From positions 90,375-154,374 of the forward strand of contig NZ_PVYW01000023.1 of the NCBI RefSeq assembly GCF_003001675.1: 64,000 bases of DNA. Direction: 5' to 3'. This DNA is from Cohnella sp. SGD-V74 (GTDB lineage Bacteria > Bacillota > Bacilli > Paenibacillales > Paenibacillaceae). This document shows positions 25,978-34,540 of this stretch, piece by piece; within the stretch, counting starts at the first letter, position 1, and each line of letters starts with the position of its first letter. A program made the translations under genes and the position numbers. A model generated the notes under the pieces. It was not told the DNA's origin and searched no databases. It saw nothing but the letters and a program-made list of their open reading frames with translations.

Positions 25978-27368
25978 GTGCCGGATCGCTCCTTCGCCGC
26001 GCTCGCGCGCCGGAAGGCCGCGCCAGGGTGCCGGTCCGGCAGACGGCTTGCGCCGGGTCCGAACAGCTTCTCGCGCATCGTGCCCTTGGCGTATTCCGTC
26101 TTGTACGCGCCGCGCTCCTGCAAGATCGGCACGACCAGATCGATGATGTCCTTCAAGCTGCCGGGCGTAATGAGATGGGCAAGGTTAAAGCCGTCGATGC
26201 CCGTCTTCTCCACCCAAGCCTGCATCTGATCGGCGACCTCCTCGGCCGATCCGAACAGCAGGGCGCTTCGTCCTCCGATTTTGACGATCTCGTCGACGAC
26301 TTCCCCCACGTTCATCCGCTTCTCCGACATCGTCGTGAACCGGGCCACGGCCGCCTGTCCGTGATCGGACGCGAAGTACGACAAGTAGTCGGAGCGGTCG
26401 TACTTCGACAGGTCGATGCCGCTGAAGCCCCCGTACAGCACTTGAGGCGCGTCTTCGCTGCGCAGGGCCGTGTATTCCCTGAACTTCTCCTCCGCTTCCG
26501 CCCGCGTCCGGCCCACGATGGAGTTGATGGCCATGAACACTTTTACGTCCTCCGGCTTGCGCCCGTAGGAGACGGCCTTCGCCCGGATGTCGTCGACGTA
26601 AAACTTCAGGCTCTCGTAGTTGTGCGCGTCGATGAACACGCACTCGGCGTGCTTGGCGGCGAACTCCCGTCCTTTGGCGGACGTCCCGGCCTGATACAGC
26701 ACGGGCGTGCGCTGGGGCGAAGGCTCGCTCAGATGCGGCCCCGGAATGTTGTAGTAGGGTCCGGCGTGATTGATCTCGTGAACTTTGGAAGGATCGGTAT
26801 AGATGCCGCGCACGGCGTCGCGCACGACGGCGTCCTCCTCCCAGCTCGCTTCCCACAGCTTGTAGACGACTTCCATGTATTCGTCCGCAACCTCGTAGCG
26901 GCGATCGTGATTGACTGCCTGATCGAGTCCGAAATTTTTCGCGGCGCTCGGCAGGAACGAAGTGACGATATTCCACCCTACCCGGCCTCCCGTCAGATGG
27001 TCCAGCGTGGACATTCTTCTCGCATGGGCGTAAGGAGGCTCGTAGGTTGTCGGAATCGTGACGGCGAAACTCAGATGCTCCGTCGCGTACGCCATCGTCG
27101 GTATGATCAGGGACGGATCGTTGACCGGCACCTGGACGGCGTCCCGCAGCGCGGCGTCGCGATTGCCGCGGAACACGTCGTAAAATCCGTACACGTCCGC
27201 CAGGAACAAGGCGTCGAACAAGCCCCGCTCCAGCAATTGCGCCAGCTCGACCCAATAATGCAAATCCTTGTAGCGGTGCCGCTCGCTCGCGGGATGCTTC
27301 CATAAGCCGTGCGCGCTGTGCATGGCCGTGTTCATATCGAATGCGTTAAGCAGTATTTGTTTCCCCAT
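25974..27368 (-). CDS. NtaA/SnaA/DszA-type flavin monooxygenase, paralog 2
   Basis: 464 residues, FMNH2-dependent, of the family that includes nitrilotriacetate monooxygenase and dibenzothiophene-sulfone monooxygenase (DszA). It has KQILLNAFDMNTAMHSAHG, HLTGGRVGWNIVTSF, PGPHLSEPSPQRTPVLYQAG and GVDGFNLA-like GIDGFNLAHLITPG. It is highly similar to the preceding gene (paralog 1) along its whole length, with matching insertions, so it arose by tandem duplication. ATG 27368 aligns with the paralog's start and has GAGGGG upstream; an ATG at 27374 overlaps the previous stop. It probably oxidises an organosulfur compound. Confidence 0.87.
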   Translation of the reverse strand: MGKQILLNAFDMNTAMHSAHGLWKHPASERHRYKDLHYWVELAQLLERGLFDALFLADVYGFYDVFRGNRDAALRDAVQVPVNDPSLIIPTMAYATEHLSFAVTIPTTYEPPYAHARRMSTLDHLTGGRVGWNIVTSFLPSAAKNFGLDQAVNHDRRYEVADEYMEVVYKLWEASWEEDAVVRDAVRGIYTDPSKVHEINHAGPYYNIPGPHLSEPSPQRTPVLYQAGTSAKGREFAAKHAECVFIDAHNYESLKFYVDDIRAKAVSYGRKPEDVKVFMAINSIVGRTRAEAEEKFREYTALRSEDAPQVLYGGFSGIDLSKYDRSDYLSYFASDHGQAAVARFTTMSEKRMNVGEVVDEIVKIGGRSALLFGSAEEVADQMQAWVEKTGIDGFNLAHLITPGSLKDIIDLVVPILQERGAYKTEYAKGTMREKLFGPGASRLPDRHPGAAFRRASAAKERSGT

Positions 27369-27370
27369 GT

Positions 27371-28747
27371 TCATTCCCCTCGCGCGAAGCGGTATTCCGC
27401 GCCGGGATGCCGCTCGGGCAGCCGGGCGCGGCCGGCTCCGAACAGCTTCTCGCGCATCGTGCCCGCTTCGTAGCTTGTTTTGTATAAACCCCGTTCCTGC
27501 AAGACCGGAACGACGAGATCGACGATTTCCTCCAGGCTCCCCGGCGTGACCAGGTGACCGAGATTAAAGCCGTCGATGCCGGTGTTCTCTACCCACTCCT
27601 GCATTTGATCGGCGACCTGCTCGGCCGAGCCTTTGAGCAGCACGGTCCGTCCGCCAATTCGGGTAACGGACTCGATTACTTCCCCGTAGGTCATCTCCTT
27701 CGGAGACAGCTTCGTATACCTCGCCATGACCGTCTGCCCGTGATCCGTCGCCCGATAGGTCAAAATCTGGTTCGGATCGCCTTGCGCCAGGTCGATTCCC
27801 GTATATCCGCCGTAGATGGCCTGAGGGCCGTCCGCACTGCTTAGAGCGGTCAATTCCCGGTACTTCTCCTCCGCCTCGGCTTCCGTTGTCCCCACGATCG
27901 TGCTGAGCGCCATGAACACTTTCACGTCGTCCGGCTCCCTGCCGTAAGCGGCCGCTCTGGCGCGGATATCGTCCACGTAAAACTTCATGCTCTCGAAGGA
28001 ATGGCCGTCGATGAACACGCATTCCGCATGTTTGGCGGCGAACGCCCTGCCTCTCTCCGACGCGCCCGCCTGATAAATGACCGGGGTTCGCTGAGGCGAA
28101 GGCTCGCTCAGATGCGGCCCGGGAACCCGGTAATGCTTCCCTTCGTGATGGATCTCCCGAACTTTGAGAGGATCGGTATAGATGCCTGCGGCCGGATCGC
28201 GAACGACGGCGTCTTCGGCCCAACTGCCTTCCCACAGCTTGTAGACGACTTCCATGTATTCGTCGGCCTGCTCGTAGCGCTCGTCGTGTCCGATCATCCC
28301 GTTCAGCCCGAAATTGCGGGCGGCGCTCGGAAGGAAGGACGTAACGACGTTCCAGCCGATACGGCCGTTCGTCAGATGATCCAGCGTCGTCATCCGCCGC
28401 GCGTGGGCGTAAGGATGCTCGTACGTCGTCGGCACCGTCACGGCGAAGCCGAGATGCCGGGTTGCGTAGGCCATCGTCGGAATGATCAGCGCCGGATCGT
28501 TGATCGGGGCCTGGACGGCGTCCCGCAGCGCGGCGTCGCGGCTGCCGCGGAACACATCGTAAAACCCGTACACGTCCGCGAGAAACAAGGCGTCGAACAG
28601 TCCCCGCTCCAGCAGCTGCGCCAGCTCGACCCAGTAACGCAAATCCTTGTAGCGATGCCGCTCGTTGTCGGGATGCTTCCACAAGCCGTGCGAATTGTGC
28701 ATGGCCGCGTTCATATCGAAGGCGTTAAAGCGGATCTGCTTCGCCAT
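27371..28747 (-). CDS. NtaA/SnaA/DszA-type flavin monooxygenase, paralog 1
   Basis: 458 residues, with AKQIRFNAFDMNAAMHNSHG, MTTLDHLTNGRIGWNVVTSF, PGPHLSEPSPQRTPVIYQAG and GIDGFNLGHLVTPGSLEEI. The family uses FMNH2 and oxygen to cleave or oxygenate C-N or C-S bonds. Placement between a DszC/SfnB-like acyl-CoA-dehydrogenase homolog and ssuD points to organosulfur use. The differences from paralog 2 lie mostly in active-site loops and the C-terminus, which suggests two related substrates. The start lies 3 bases after the preceding gene's stop. Confidence 0.87.
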   Translation of the reverse strand: MAKQIRFNAFDMNAAMHNSHGLWKHPDNERHRYKDLRYWVELAQLLERGLFDALFLADVYGFYDVFRGSRDAALRDAVQAPINDPALIIPTMAYATRHLGFAVTVPTTYEHPYAHARRMTTLDHLTNGRIGWNVVTSFLPSAARNFGLNGMIGHDERYEQADEYMEVVYKLWEGSWAEDAVVRDPAAGIYTDPLKVREIHHEGKHYRVPGPHLSEPSPQRTPVIYQAGASERGRAFAAKHAECVFIDGHSFESMKFYVDDIRARAAAYGREPDDVKVFMALSTIVGTTEAEAEEKYRELTALSSADGPQAIYGGYTGIDLAQGDPNQILTYRATDHGQTVMARYTKLSPKEMTYGEVIESVTRIGGRTVLLKGSAEQVADQMQEWVENTGIDGFNLGHLVTPGSLEEIVDLVVPVLQERGLYKTSYEAGTMREKLFGAGRARLPERHPGAEYRFARGE

Positions 28748-28750
28748 CGC

Positions 28751-29872
28751 TCAGCCCTGCTCCTGGACGCCGAGCTCGTTCTTGGCGACGTACAGCCGGC
28801 ACAGCTCGCTGGAGTAGGCCATCAAGCCGCCCGCCTGGGCATCGCGCAGATGGCGCTCGAAGGACAGCGCGCGCGTGAACGCCAGCCCGCCTCCGACGCG
28901 CAGGCCGAGATCGGCTGCGTCCTTGGCGATCTGGTTGGCCAATATTTTGGCTTCCATCGAGACGATGATCGTCTCCTGGGAGCCCTCGTCCGCCAGCTCC
29001 AGCAGCCGGTCGGCCAGCAGCTTGGCGGCTTTCAGGCGAACGTGGACGTCGGCCGTCTCATACTGAATCCACTGCACATGGGAGAGCGGCTTGCCGTCGG
29101 CCAGCTTCTTCCCTTTCGCCTGCGCGATCAGCGCGTCGTACGCCGCCTGGGCGATGCCGAGCGACAGCCACGGCAAGCCGAGCGCAATCAGATTTTGGCG
29201 CGGGGACGCGGCCTCGACGAAGCGGTTGGCCGCTTGGAGCCGGGTGCCGCGGAAGCCGATCAATTGGCTCCGCGTGCCGCGCATGCCAAGCGCGTCCCAG
29301 ATGTCGTGAATGTCGACCGTATCGTCCCGTTCCACGCCGAAGAAGGCGGGCTGGCCGTCAATGCTCGCATTGATCAGGAAGTAGTCGGCCAGCTCGGCGC
29401 CGGAGACGAAGCGCTTCGCTCCGTCGAGGCTCCAGTCGCCGTCGCCGAGAGACGTCGCCTCCTGTACGGGATTCAGGAACAGATTGCCCGAGGAAGGCTC
29501 GCTAAGCGCGTTGGCGAAGCGCTTGCCCCGTTTCCACTCCCGCAAATAATGCTCCGATCTCTCCGGCGAGGAGAGCGTGATCAGCGATTCGGCGGCGGCC
29601 GTGTTCATCAGCCAGACGCAAGCGGTGGACGGGCAGCCTTTGGCGATCTCGAACACGATCCTTCCGAACGTCCGGTACGAGATGCCCGCACCGCCTTTCT
29701 CCTCTGGAAGAATCGCCGTGTCGAGCCCGCGCTCGAACAGCTCCCGCAAATTGTCCTTCGGCAGCTCGGCGTTCCGGTCGATCTCGGCCGCCGTCAGGGC
29801 GAACTTCGCCGACAGCTCCGACGCGAGATCGATCCAGCGCTGCTCCTTCGCATGCGATATCAGGGTGCTCAT
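28751..29872 (-). CDS. Acyl-CoA dehydrogenase-like monooxygenase (SfnB/DszC type)
   Basis: 373 residues with the acyl-CoA dehydrogenase fold: LPEEKGGAGISYRTFGRIVFE, KGCPSTACVWLMNTAA, WSLDGAKRFVSGAELADYF, LGMRGTRSQLIGFRGTRL and a helical C-terminal domain with GLRVGGGLAFTRAL. The catalytic glutamate of true acyl-CoA dehydrogenases is not obvious. Members in sulfur clusters (DszC, SfnB) act as flavin-dependent monooxygenases of sulfides, sulfoxides or sulfones. It starts with ATG after GGAGGAAA, 31 bases downstream of the SsuA-like gene. Exact substrate unknown. Confidence 0.83.
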   Translation of the reverse strand: MSTLISHAKEQRWIDLASELSAKFALTAAEIDRNAELPKDNLRELFERGLDTAILPEEKGGAGISYRTFGRIVFEIAKGCPSTACVWLMNTAAAESLITLSSPERSEHYLREWKRGKRFANALSEPSSGNLFLNPVQEATSLGDGDWSLDGAKRFVSGAELADYFLINASIDGQPAFFGVERDDTVDIHDIWDALGMRGTRSQLIGFRGTRLQAANRFVEAASPRQNLIALGLPWLSLGIAQAAYDALIAQAKGKKLADGKPLSHVQWIQYETADVHVRLKAAKLLADRLLELADEGSQETIIVSMEAKILANQIAKDAADLGLRVGGGLAFTRALSFERHLRDAQAGGLMAYSSELCRLYVAKNELGVQEQG

Positions 29873-29903
29873 AGGTAGTTTCCTCCGTCGCGCGTTCTGT
29901 GCG

Positions 29904-30971
29904 TTATTTCGGCAAATATTCCGTCGTGAACGCTTCGTTCACGTCGACGTCGTTTTTGAGCAGGCCGACTTCCAGCAGCTGCTTCTTGTTCTCTTCCCAG
30001 CGCTCTTCCTTCATGACGCCGAATCCTTCCGTCGCCGCGTCGCCTCCCGTTACGAACGGCTTGTAGGCGACGGCCTGCTCATTCATCGCGGGGATCGGCA
30101 ATTCCTTGTTGTCCTCGTGAATGCGCACGTTCACCTCCTCGAAGTGGTCGAAGTAATACGCCCAGCCTTTCTTCACGGCGCGCAAGTAGCCTTTGACGAC
30201 CTCCGGATTTTCCTTCAGGAAGCTTTCCGACGTGATGATCGTAATCTCGTAAGGATCGTAACCGGACTCGGACAGCAGGAACGGCACCGCTTCCACGCCC
30301 TGTTCCTTAAGCGTAATCGGCTCGGAGGTGGAGAAGCCGTGCAGCAGGGACGTCTCGTCCGCAAGGAAGCGCACGAGCGTTCCGTCAGTCACTTGCTCCT
30401 TCAATTGCAAATTGTATTTCTTCTTCACGTATTCGTATGCCGGCACCCCGGGAACGAAGAAGGCGGTGCGGCCGTTCAAATCCTCGAACGATTGAATGTT
30501 CTGCGATTTATGGAAAATGAGCGCCTGGGGCGAGCCTTGCAAAGCGGCGGCCACGGCTACGATCGGCAGCCCCTCCTCGCGGTTCTGCAGCACGGTGTCG
30601 GCTTTGGCGAAGCCAAATTCGGCGTTGCCCGTGGCGACGATCTGTCGGCCGTTCACTTTGGGTCCGCCCGGCTTGATCGTCACGTCGAGACCTTCCTCCT
30701 CGAAATACCCCTGGACCAGCGCGGCGTATTCCCCGCCGTATTCCGGCTCGGCGAACCAGCCAAGCTGGACGGTGATTTTGCGAAGCTCCTTCGTCTTCTC
30801 CTCCGGCGAGGCGGAAGGGGAAGCTGCGGGCGACTGCGGCGCGGAAGCGGAGGGCTTGGCAGACTCCGACGAGGCTGAGGATGCTCCCGGCTCCGCTTTG
30901 CCGCCGCAAGCGGCCAGGATGACGGTCGTTAGCAGCAATAAAGAGGTTAATTTGAACGGTTTTTTGATCAT
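29904..30971 (-). CDS. ssuA: SsuA/NMT1-like substrate-binding lipoprotein
   Basis: About 355 residues. A lipoprotein signal peptide ends in TTVILAACGG (lipobox LAAC), followed by a Ser/Ala/Pro-rich linker and an NMT1/SsuA-type binding domain: KITVQLGWFAEPEYGGEYAA, GFAKADTVLQNREEGLPIV and FFVPGVPAYEYVKKKYNL. It should capture a sulfonate-like compound outside the membrane for the adjacent permease. Four methionine codons crowd the start; ATG 30971 has GAAGGA at the best spacing. The lipoprotein signal argues against a cytoplasmic DszB-type desulfinase, which shares this fold. Confidence 0.85.
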   Translation of the reverse strand: MIKKPFKLTSLLLLTTVILAACGGKAEPGASSASSESAKPSASAPQSPAASPSASPEEKTKELRKITVQLGWFAEPEYGGEYAALVQGYFEEEGLDVTIKPGGPKVNGRQIVATGNAEFGFAKADTVLQNREEGLPIVAVAAALQGSPQALIFHKSQNIQSFEDLNGRTAFFVPGVPAYEYVKKKYNLQLKEQVTDGTLVRFLADETSLLHGFSTSEPITLKEQGVEAVPFLLSESGYDPYEITIITSESFLKENPEVVKGYLRAVKKGWAYYFDHFEEVNVRIHEDNKELPIPAMNEQAVAYKPFVTGGDAATEGFGVMKEERWEENKKQLLEVGLLKNDVDVNEAFTTEYLPK

Positions 30972-30995
30972 CTTCATCATTCCTTCGGATAAAAT

Positions 30996-31796
30996 TTAAT
31001 CGTTGTCGGGCGCGAGCTCCGACTCGTGCCAGGAGCCCAGCAGCTTGCGGGAAAACCAATTCACGAGCTGATAGAAAGCAATGCCGAGCAGCGAGGCCAT
31101 CAGCCCGCAGGCGAACAGATACGGCGTCTGAATCCGCATCGCCGCATATGTGATCGCGTAGCCGAGGCCGCCCTGCCCTCCGCCGACGCCGGCGACGTAT
31201 TCCCCGACGATCGCGCCGATGACGCATAGGGAACACGAAATTTTGAGGCCGCCCACGATGTAAGGAAGCGCCGCGGGAATGCGCAGCTTCCACATCGTCT
31301 GCCATTTCGAGGCGTTGTAGAGGCGGAACAGGTTTTTCAGATGTTGATCCGTGGAGTTAAGCCCGATCAGCGTGTTGGACAGCATCGGGCAGAAGCCGAT
31401 CAGGAAAGCGATAATGACGATCGACCTCAGCCCCGCGTCGAACCAGATGACGATGATCGGGGCGACGGCGACGATCGGAATCGTCTGCAGCACGATCGCG
31501 TACGGATAGACGCTTCTCTCGATCACTTTCGAGCTGGCCAGCAGAATCGCTCCCAATACGCCTCCGGCGACGGAGAGCAGAAAGCCGATCACGGTTTCCA
31601 GCGCCGTCGTATAGACGGAGCCGAGCAAGCTTCTCCAGTTGTCTCCGACCGATGCGACGATGTCGGTCGGCTTCGGCAGCATGTAAGGCGGAATGCCGGC
31701 CTGGCCGACGATCAGCTGCCACAGCCCGACGAACAGCACGAAGGCGACGACGGGCGGGACGATGCGTCCGAGCTTTCCGCTTCTAATGGCGTTCAT
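30996..31796 (-). CDS. ssuC: SsuC-like ABC transporter permease
   Basis: 266 residues with about six membrane segments. The cytoplasmic EAA loop (YNASKWQTMWKLRIPAALPY, about residues 155-175) is typical of taurine/sulfonate/nitrate-type permeases. Family motifs include WQLIVGQAGIPPYMLPKPTDI near the N-terminus and GVGGGQGGLGYAI. It lies between the frameshifted ATPase gene and the binding protein gene. ATG 31796 follows AAGGGG by about 10 bases; an upstream TTG (31805) sits too close to that site. Confidence 0.9.
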   Translation of the reverse strand: MNAIRSGKLGRIVPPVVAFVLFVGLWQLIVGQAGIPPYMLPKPTDIVASVGDNWRSLLGSVYTTALETVIGFLLSVAGGVLGAILLASSKVIERSVYPYAIVLQTIPIVAVAPIIVIWFDAGLRSIVIIAFLIGFCPMLSNTLIGLNSTDQHLKNLFRLYNASKWQTMWKLRIPAALPYIVGGLKISCSLCVIGAIVGEYVAGVGGGQGGLGYAITYAAMRIQTPYLFACGLMASLLGIAFYQLVNWFSRKLLGSWHESELAPDND

Positions 31797-31838
31797 AGCG
31801 TACAATCCCCTTCATTCGAATCGTTCCCACGATTCCGA

Positions 31839-32592
31839 TTAATGCTTGAGCGATTCGCTTACTTCGCTGACGTAACGGCCGAAGTCGGGATGAGCCCTGA
31901 ACCGCTCCCCGCGCGGATACGGTACGTCGATGCGGATTTCGCCGGCGATTCTTCCCGGCCGCGGCGTCATGACCATGACCCTGTTCGACAGGTACACCGC
32001 TTCGAAAGCGTTGTGCGTCACGAACAGAATCGTCATCCGCTCCGTTTTCTGCCGGATCGTCAGCAATTCGTCCTGCAGCGTCTGTCTCGTAATTTCGTCC
32101 AGCGCGCCGAAAGGTTCGTCCATGAACAAAATCCGCGGATTGGCGACGAGCGCCCGCGCGATCGACACGACGCATCTTCATGCCTCCGGACAGCTCGCGC
32201 GGCAGCGCCTTGGCGTAATCCTGCAAACCTACGAGATGCAGCACCCGTTCCGCCTCTTCGATCTGGCGTTTCTTGGGCTGCTTGCGAAGCTGCAGCGGCA
32301 ACGCGATGTTGTCCCTCACGGACACCCACGGAAGCAGCGTCGCTTCCTGGAAGACGCAAGCGATGCCGTTGCTCTTCCTCGCTTCGTCCGGAGACCCGCC
32401 GAGAATTTCTATTTCTCCCCCGGTCGGCGCGGACAAACCCGCAGCCATGCGAAAAATCGTGGATTTGCCGCAGCCCGAAGGCCCGACGAATGAAACGAAA
32501 TCCCCCTCGCGAACGCTCAAATTCGCCTGCTGTACGGCGATCGTTCCGTTTTTGTACGTTTTCGATACGTTGTTCAGGCCAAGCACTTGCAT
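31839..32592 (-). pseudogene. ssuB: SsuB-like ABC ATPase with a one-base frameshift
   Basis: Two overlapping frames together encode a complete 250-residue ATPase. The first part has MQVLGLNNVSKTYKNG, Walker A GPSGCGKST, the Q-loop CVFQEATLLPW and the signature LSGGMKMR. The second part, one frame away, resumes with VSIARALVANPRILFMDEP (Walker B), the H-loop FVTHNAFEA and the stop. The break is an extra C on the minus strand at 32169 (ATGCGT, C, GTGTCG). Left uncorrected, the product loses Walker B and the H-loop and would be inactive. Either the gene is newly broken, a sequencing error is present, or another ATPase serves the importer. No slippery heptamer is seen. Confidence 0.85.
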
Positions 32593-32698
32593 TTCCGTCT
32601 CCCTCCTCCTTGCAACCCGCCGTCCCAACTCTATTTCAACGAACCTCCAGTTGTCTGGTCAGTAGAACGCCCTTGGCAGCTTCCGCCGCTTCAGGTTA

Positions 32699-32734
32699 AT
32701 AGGAATCTTAATTTACCAAATTCCTATGTGTCAA
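32699..32734 (-). promoter_or_regulatory. Promoter and palindromic operator of the sulfur operon
   Basis: Minus-strand TTGACA (32734-32729) and TAAGAT (32710-32705) are 18 bases apart. A perfect inverted repeat, ATAGGAAT-N13-ATTCCTAT (32727-32720 and 32706-32699), covers the spacer and the -10 box, so a bound dimer would block transcription. AT-rich GGAAT-containing sites are used by the Rrf2-type cysteine regulator CymR in Bacillales; the resemblance is from memory and unproven. Confidence 0.75.
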
Positions 32735-32810
32735 GTAGGATTAATTCTTGTGAAACGGGCTCCTTTACACTAAAATAAACATAGCCAAGTTCATCCAAGC
32801 TGGGGGCGAA

Positions 32811-33477
32811 CTGAAATTTGGACCACGATAAGGAGGGATTAAAGATGGCGGCAAAACGCAGAAGATTTACGCCCAGCCAGAAGGCGCACATTTTATCCAA
32901 GCTTCTTGAGGAACAGGTCAGCGTCGCCGGATTGGCCGAGGAATACCGGATTTCTCCCGTCGTCTTGAACCGGTGGAAAAATCATGCCGTCCAAAACATG
33001 CACAAGCTGTTCGAAAACGAGCGCAAGTCGGAAAACGAACTGAAAACCGCGTACGAGCATAGGATCGGGGAATTGCAGGAGGAGGCCGACAAGCTGCGCC
33101 TGCAGCTGGAGTGGCTGAAACAGGCGATGATCTCGAGACTCCCCAAGGAGCATCGCAACGAACTTGTCGCCAAGGACGACGGAGGACTGCCGATCCGGAC
33201 GCAAACCGCTCTGCTCGGGTTGAGCCGCTCGACGCTCTATTACCGGATGAACAACGGCTCCTCCGGGAGACGGTCGCCGCTCGAGGACGATCGCAGAGAC
33301 GCCGCCCATTTTCCCGCCTACCTGTTCGCCGGCTTAAGCATGGAGCCGCAGCGCTCCAGTCGCGAGAAGGAGCTGTCCAAGCTGAAGATCATCAACGGCT
33401 GGATGGACGTGTTCGGCGGCTATCACTGAATCAGGAATGCCGAACTTATTTTTTTCGTTTTCGTGTCCAAATCAAGA
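32811..33477 (+). mobile_element. Internally deleted IS3-family element
   Basis: The left end ATTTGGACCACG (32816-32827) and the right end CGTGTCCAAAT (33462-33472, read in inverse orientation) form imperfect terminal inverted repeats around a 667-bp unit. The only gene inside is an OrfA-like fragment fused to the first residues of OrfB. A full IS3 element is about 1.2-1.5 kb, so most of orfB is missing. Exact ends and target duplications could not be fixed by eye. Confidence 0.65.
32845..33429 (+). pseudogene. IS3-family transposase remnant (OrfA fused to start of OrfB)
   Basis: A 194-residue ORF. Residues 1-60 are an IS3 OrfA helix-turn-helix (RRRFTPSQKAHILSKLLEEQ, LAEEYRISPVVLNRWK). A leucine-zipper-like coiled coil follows (about 75-105), then QTALLGLSRSTLYYRMN, which normally begins OrfB. 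The remainder is unlike a DDE domain and all three catalytic residues are absent, so the protein cannot transpose. AAGGAGGG precedes the ATG. It marks the border between the sulfur operon and the glycan region. Confidence 0.8.
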
Positions 33478-33544
33478 CAACTCGACTCTCCATCCGCACT
33501 TATCATTACGCCTCAGTAACAATAAATTAAAATTTTCTCATAAT

Positions 33545-33595
33545 AGAAAAAGAACCTGCATCCCCGGCATACCTTCGCCCGCGTGCAGGTTCTTT
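33545..33595 (-). terminator. Terminator of the exonuclease gene
   Basis: AAAGAACCTGCA and TGCAGGTTCTTT form a perfect 12-bp stem with a 23-base loop, followed on the minus strand by TTTTTC. Confidence 0.9.
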
Positions 33596-33612
33596 CAATA
33601 GGATGGATGAAC

Positions 33613-34503
33613 TTAGGATACCTCTATCAGCTTGCCGACCTCTTTGACGAGACTGTTGAACTCCAGCTCCTCGAACAGCGTTGCGATCTGCGCACGATCC
33701 GGCCGCCAATGCGAATCCTCCACGGAGCAGGCGACGGGGGCCTCGCAATAGATCGTTGCCAATTCGCGGCATAGGTGCAGCATCTCGACGTCTGCTTCGA
33801 TCTTCGCTTTGACGCCTTTCGGCAGCAGATGCAGATTCTCCAAAATGCCGTCGATGGAGCCGTACTCGATGAGCAGCTTCGTTGCCGTTTTCTCGCCGAT
33901 CCCTTTGACGCCGGGGTAATTGTCCGAAGTGTCCCCGATCAGTCCCTTGAGGTCGATAAATTGCTGCGGAGTAAGCTGTTTCTCTTCCAGCAGCTTCTCC
34001 TTGTCGTACACCGCGTAGTTGGACGGCCCCTTCTTCATGATGACGACTTTAACCCGCTCGTCGACGAGCTGCAGCATATCGTGATCGCCGGTCAGCACGT
34101 AGACGTCCATATGCCGGCCGAATTGCTTCGACAGCGTCCCGATGCAGTCGTCCGCCTCGTAGCCGGAAATGCCGACGTTCGGGATGCTTAGCCCGCTCAC
34201 GACTTCCTTCACGAGATCGAACTGCGGGATCAGGTCCGCCGGAGCTTCCGGGCGATTTCCCTTGTAGGCGTCGAACTTCTCGGTGCGAAACGTCTTGCTG
34301 CCCATATCCCAGCAGCAGACGATATGCGACGGGCCGAATGTACGGCAAGCGTCGAGCAAGTACCGGACAAAGCCGAACACCGCGTTCGTCGGCAGCCCCG
34401 CCTTCGTCTTGCGAATGTATCCTCCGTAAGCGTTGGCATAATAGCCTCGGAACAGCAGCGCCATTCCGTCGACGAGCATCACTTTCGGGTTGATTTCGTT
34501 CAA
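33613..34503 (-). CDS. 5'-3' exonuclease (PolA N-terminal / YpcP-like)
   Basis: A stand-alone 296-residue flap/5'-3' exonuclease of the FEN family, like Bacillus YpcP. The acidic active-site motifs are present: MLVDGMALLFRGYYA near the start, ISGYEADDCIGTLSKQF, LTGDHDMLQLVDE and IGDTSDNYPGVKGIGEKTA (helix-hairpin-helix). It should process RNA primers and flaps alongside DNA polymerase I. No polymerase domain follows. I choose TTG 34503 (MNEINPKVMLVDG) because GGAGAG lies upstream; the frame is open further up into a palindromic repeat. It is the last gene before a terminator. Confidence 0.9.
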   Translation of the reverse strand: MNEINPKVMLVDGMALLFRGYYANAYGGYIRKTKAGLPTNAVFGFVRYLLDACRTFGPSHIVCCWDMGSKTFRTEKFDAYKGNRPEAPADLIPQFDLVKEVVSGLSIPNVGISGYEADDCIGTLSKQFGRHMDVYVLTGDHDMLQLVDERVKVVIMKKGPSNYAVYDKEKLLEEKQLTPQQFIDLKGLIGDTSDNYPGVKGIGEKTATKLLIEYGSIDGILENLHLLPKGVKAKIEADVEMLHLCRELATIYCEAPVACSVEDSHWRPDRAQIATLFEELEFNSLVKEVGKLIEVS

Positions 34504-34540
34504 ACTGATCTCTCCGCTCCTGAAAACCGTTTTCCTTTCC

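Noticed and set aside
29904..30971. DszB-type desulfinase instead of a binding protein
   Set aside because: DszB shares the NMT1 fold but is cytoplasmic; this protein has a clear lipoprotein signal and sits next to its permease.
31783..32168. Programmed ribosomal frameshift in the SsuB-like gene
   Set aside because: There is no slippery heptamer, stimulatory hairpin or internal Shine-Dalgarno at the junction; mutation or sequencing error is simpler.
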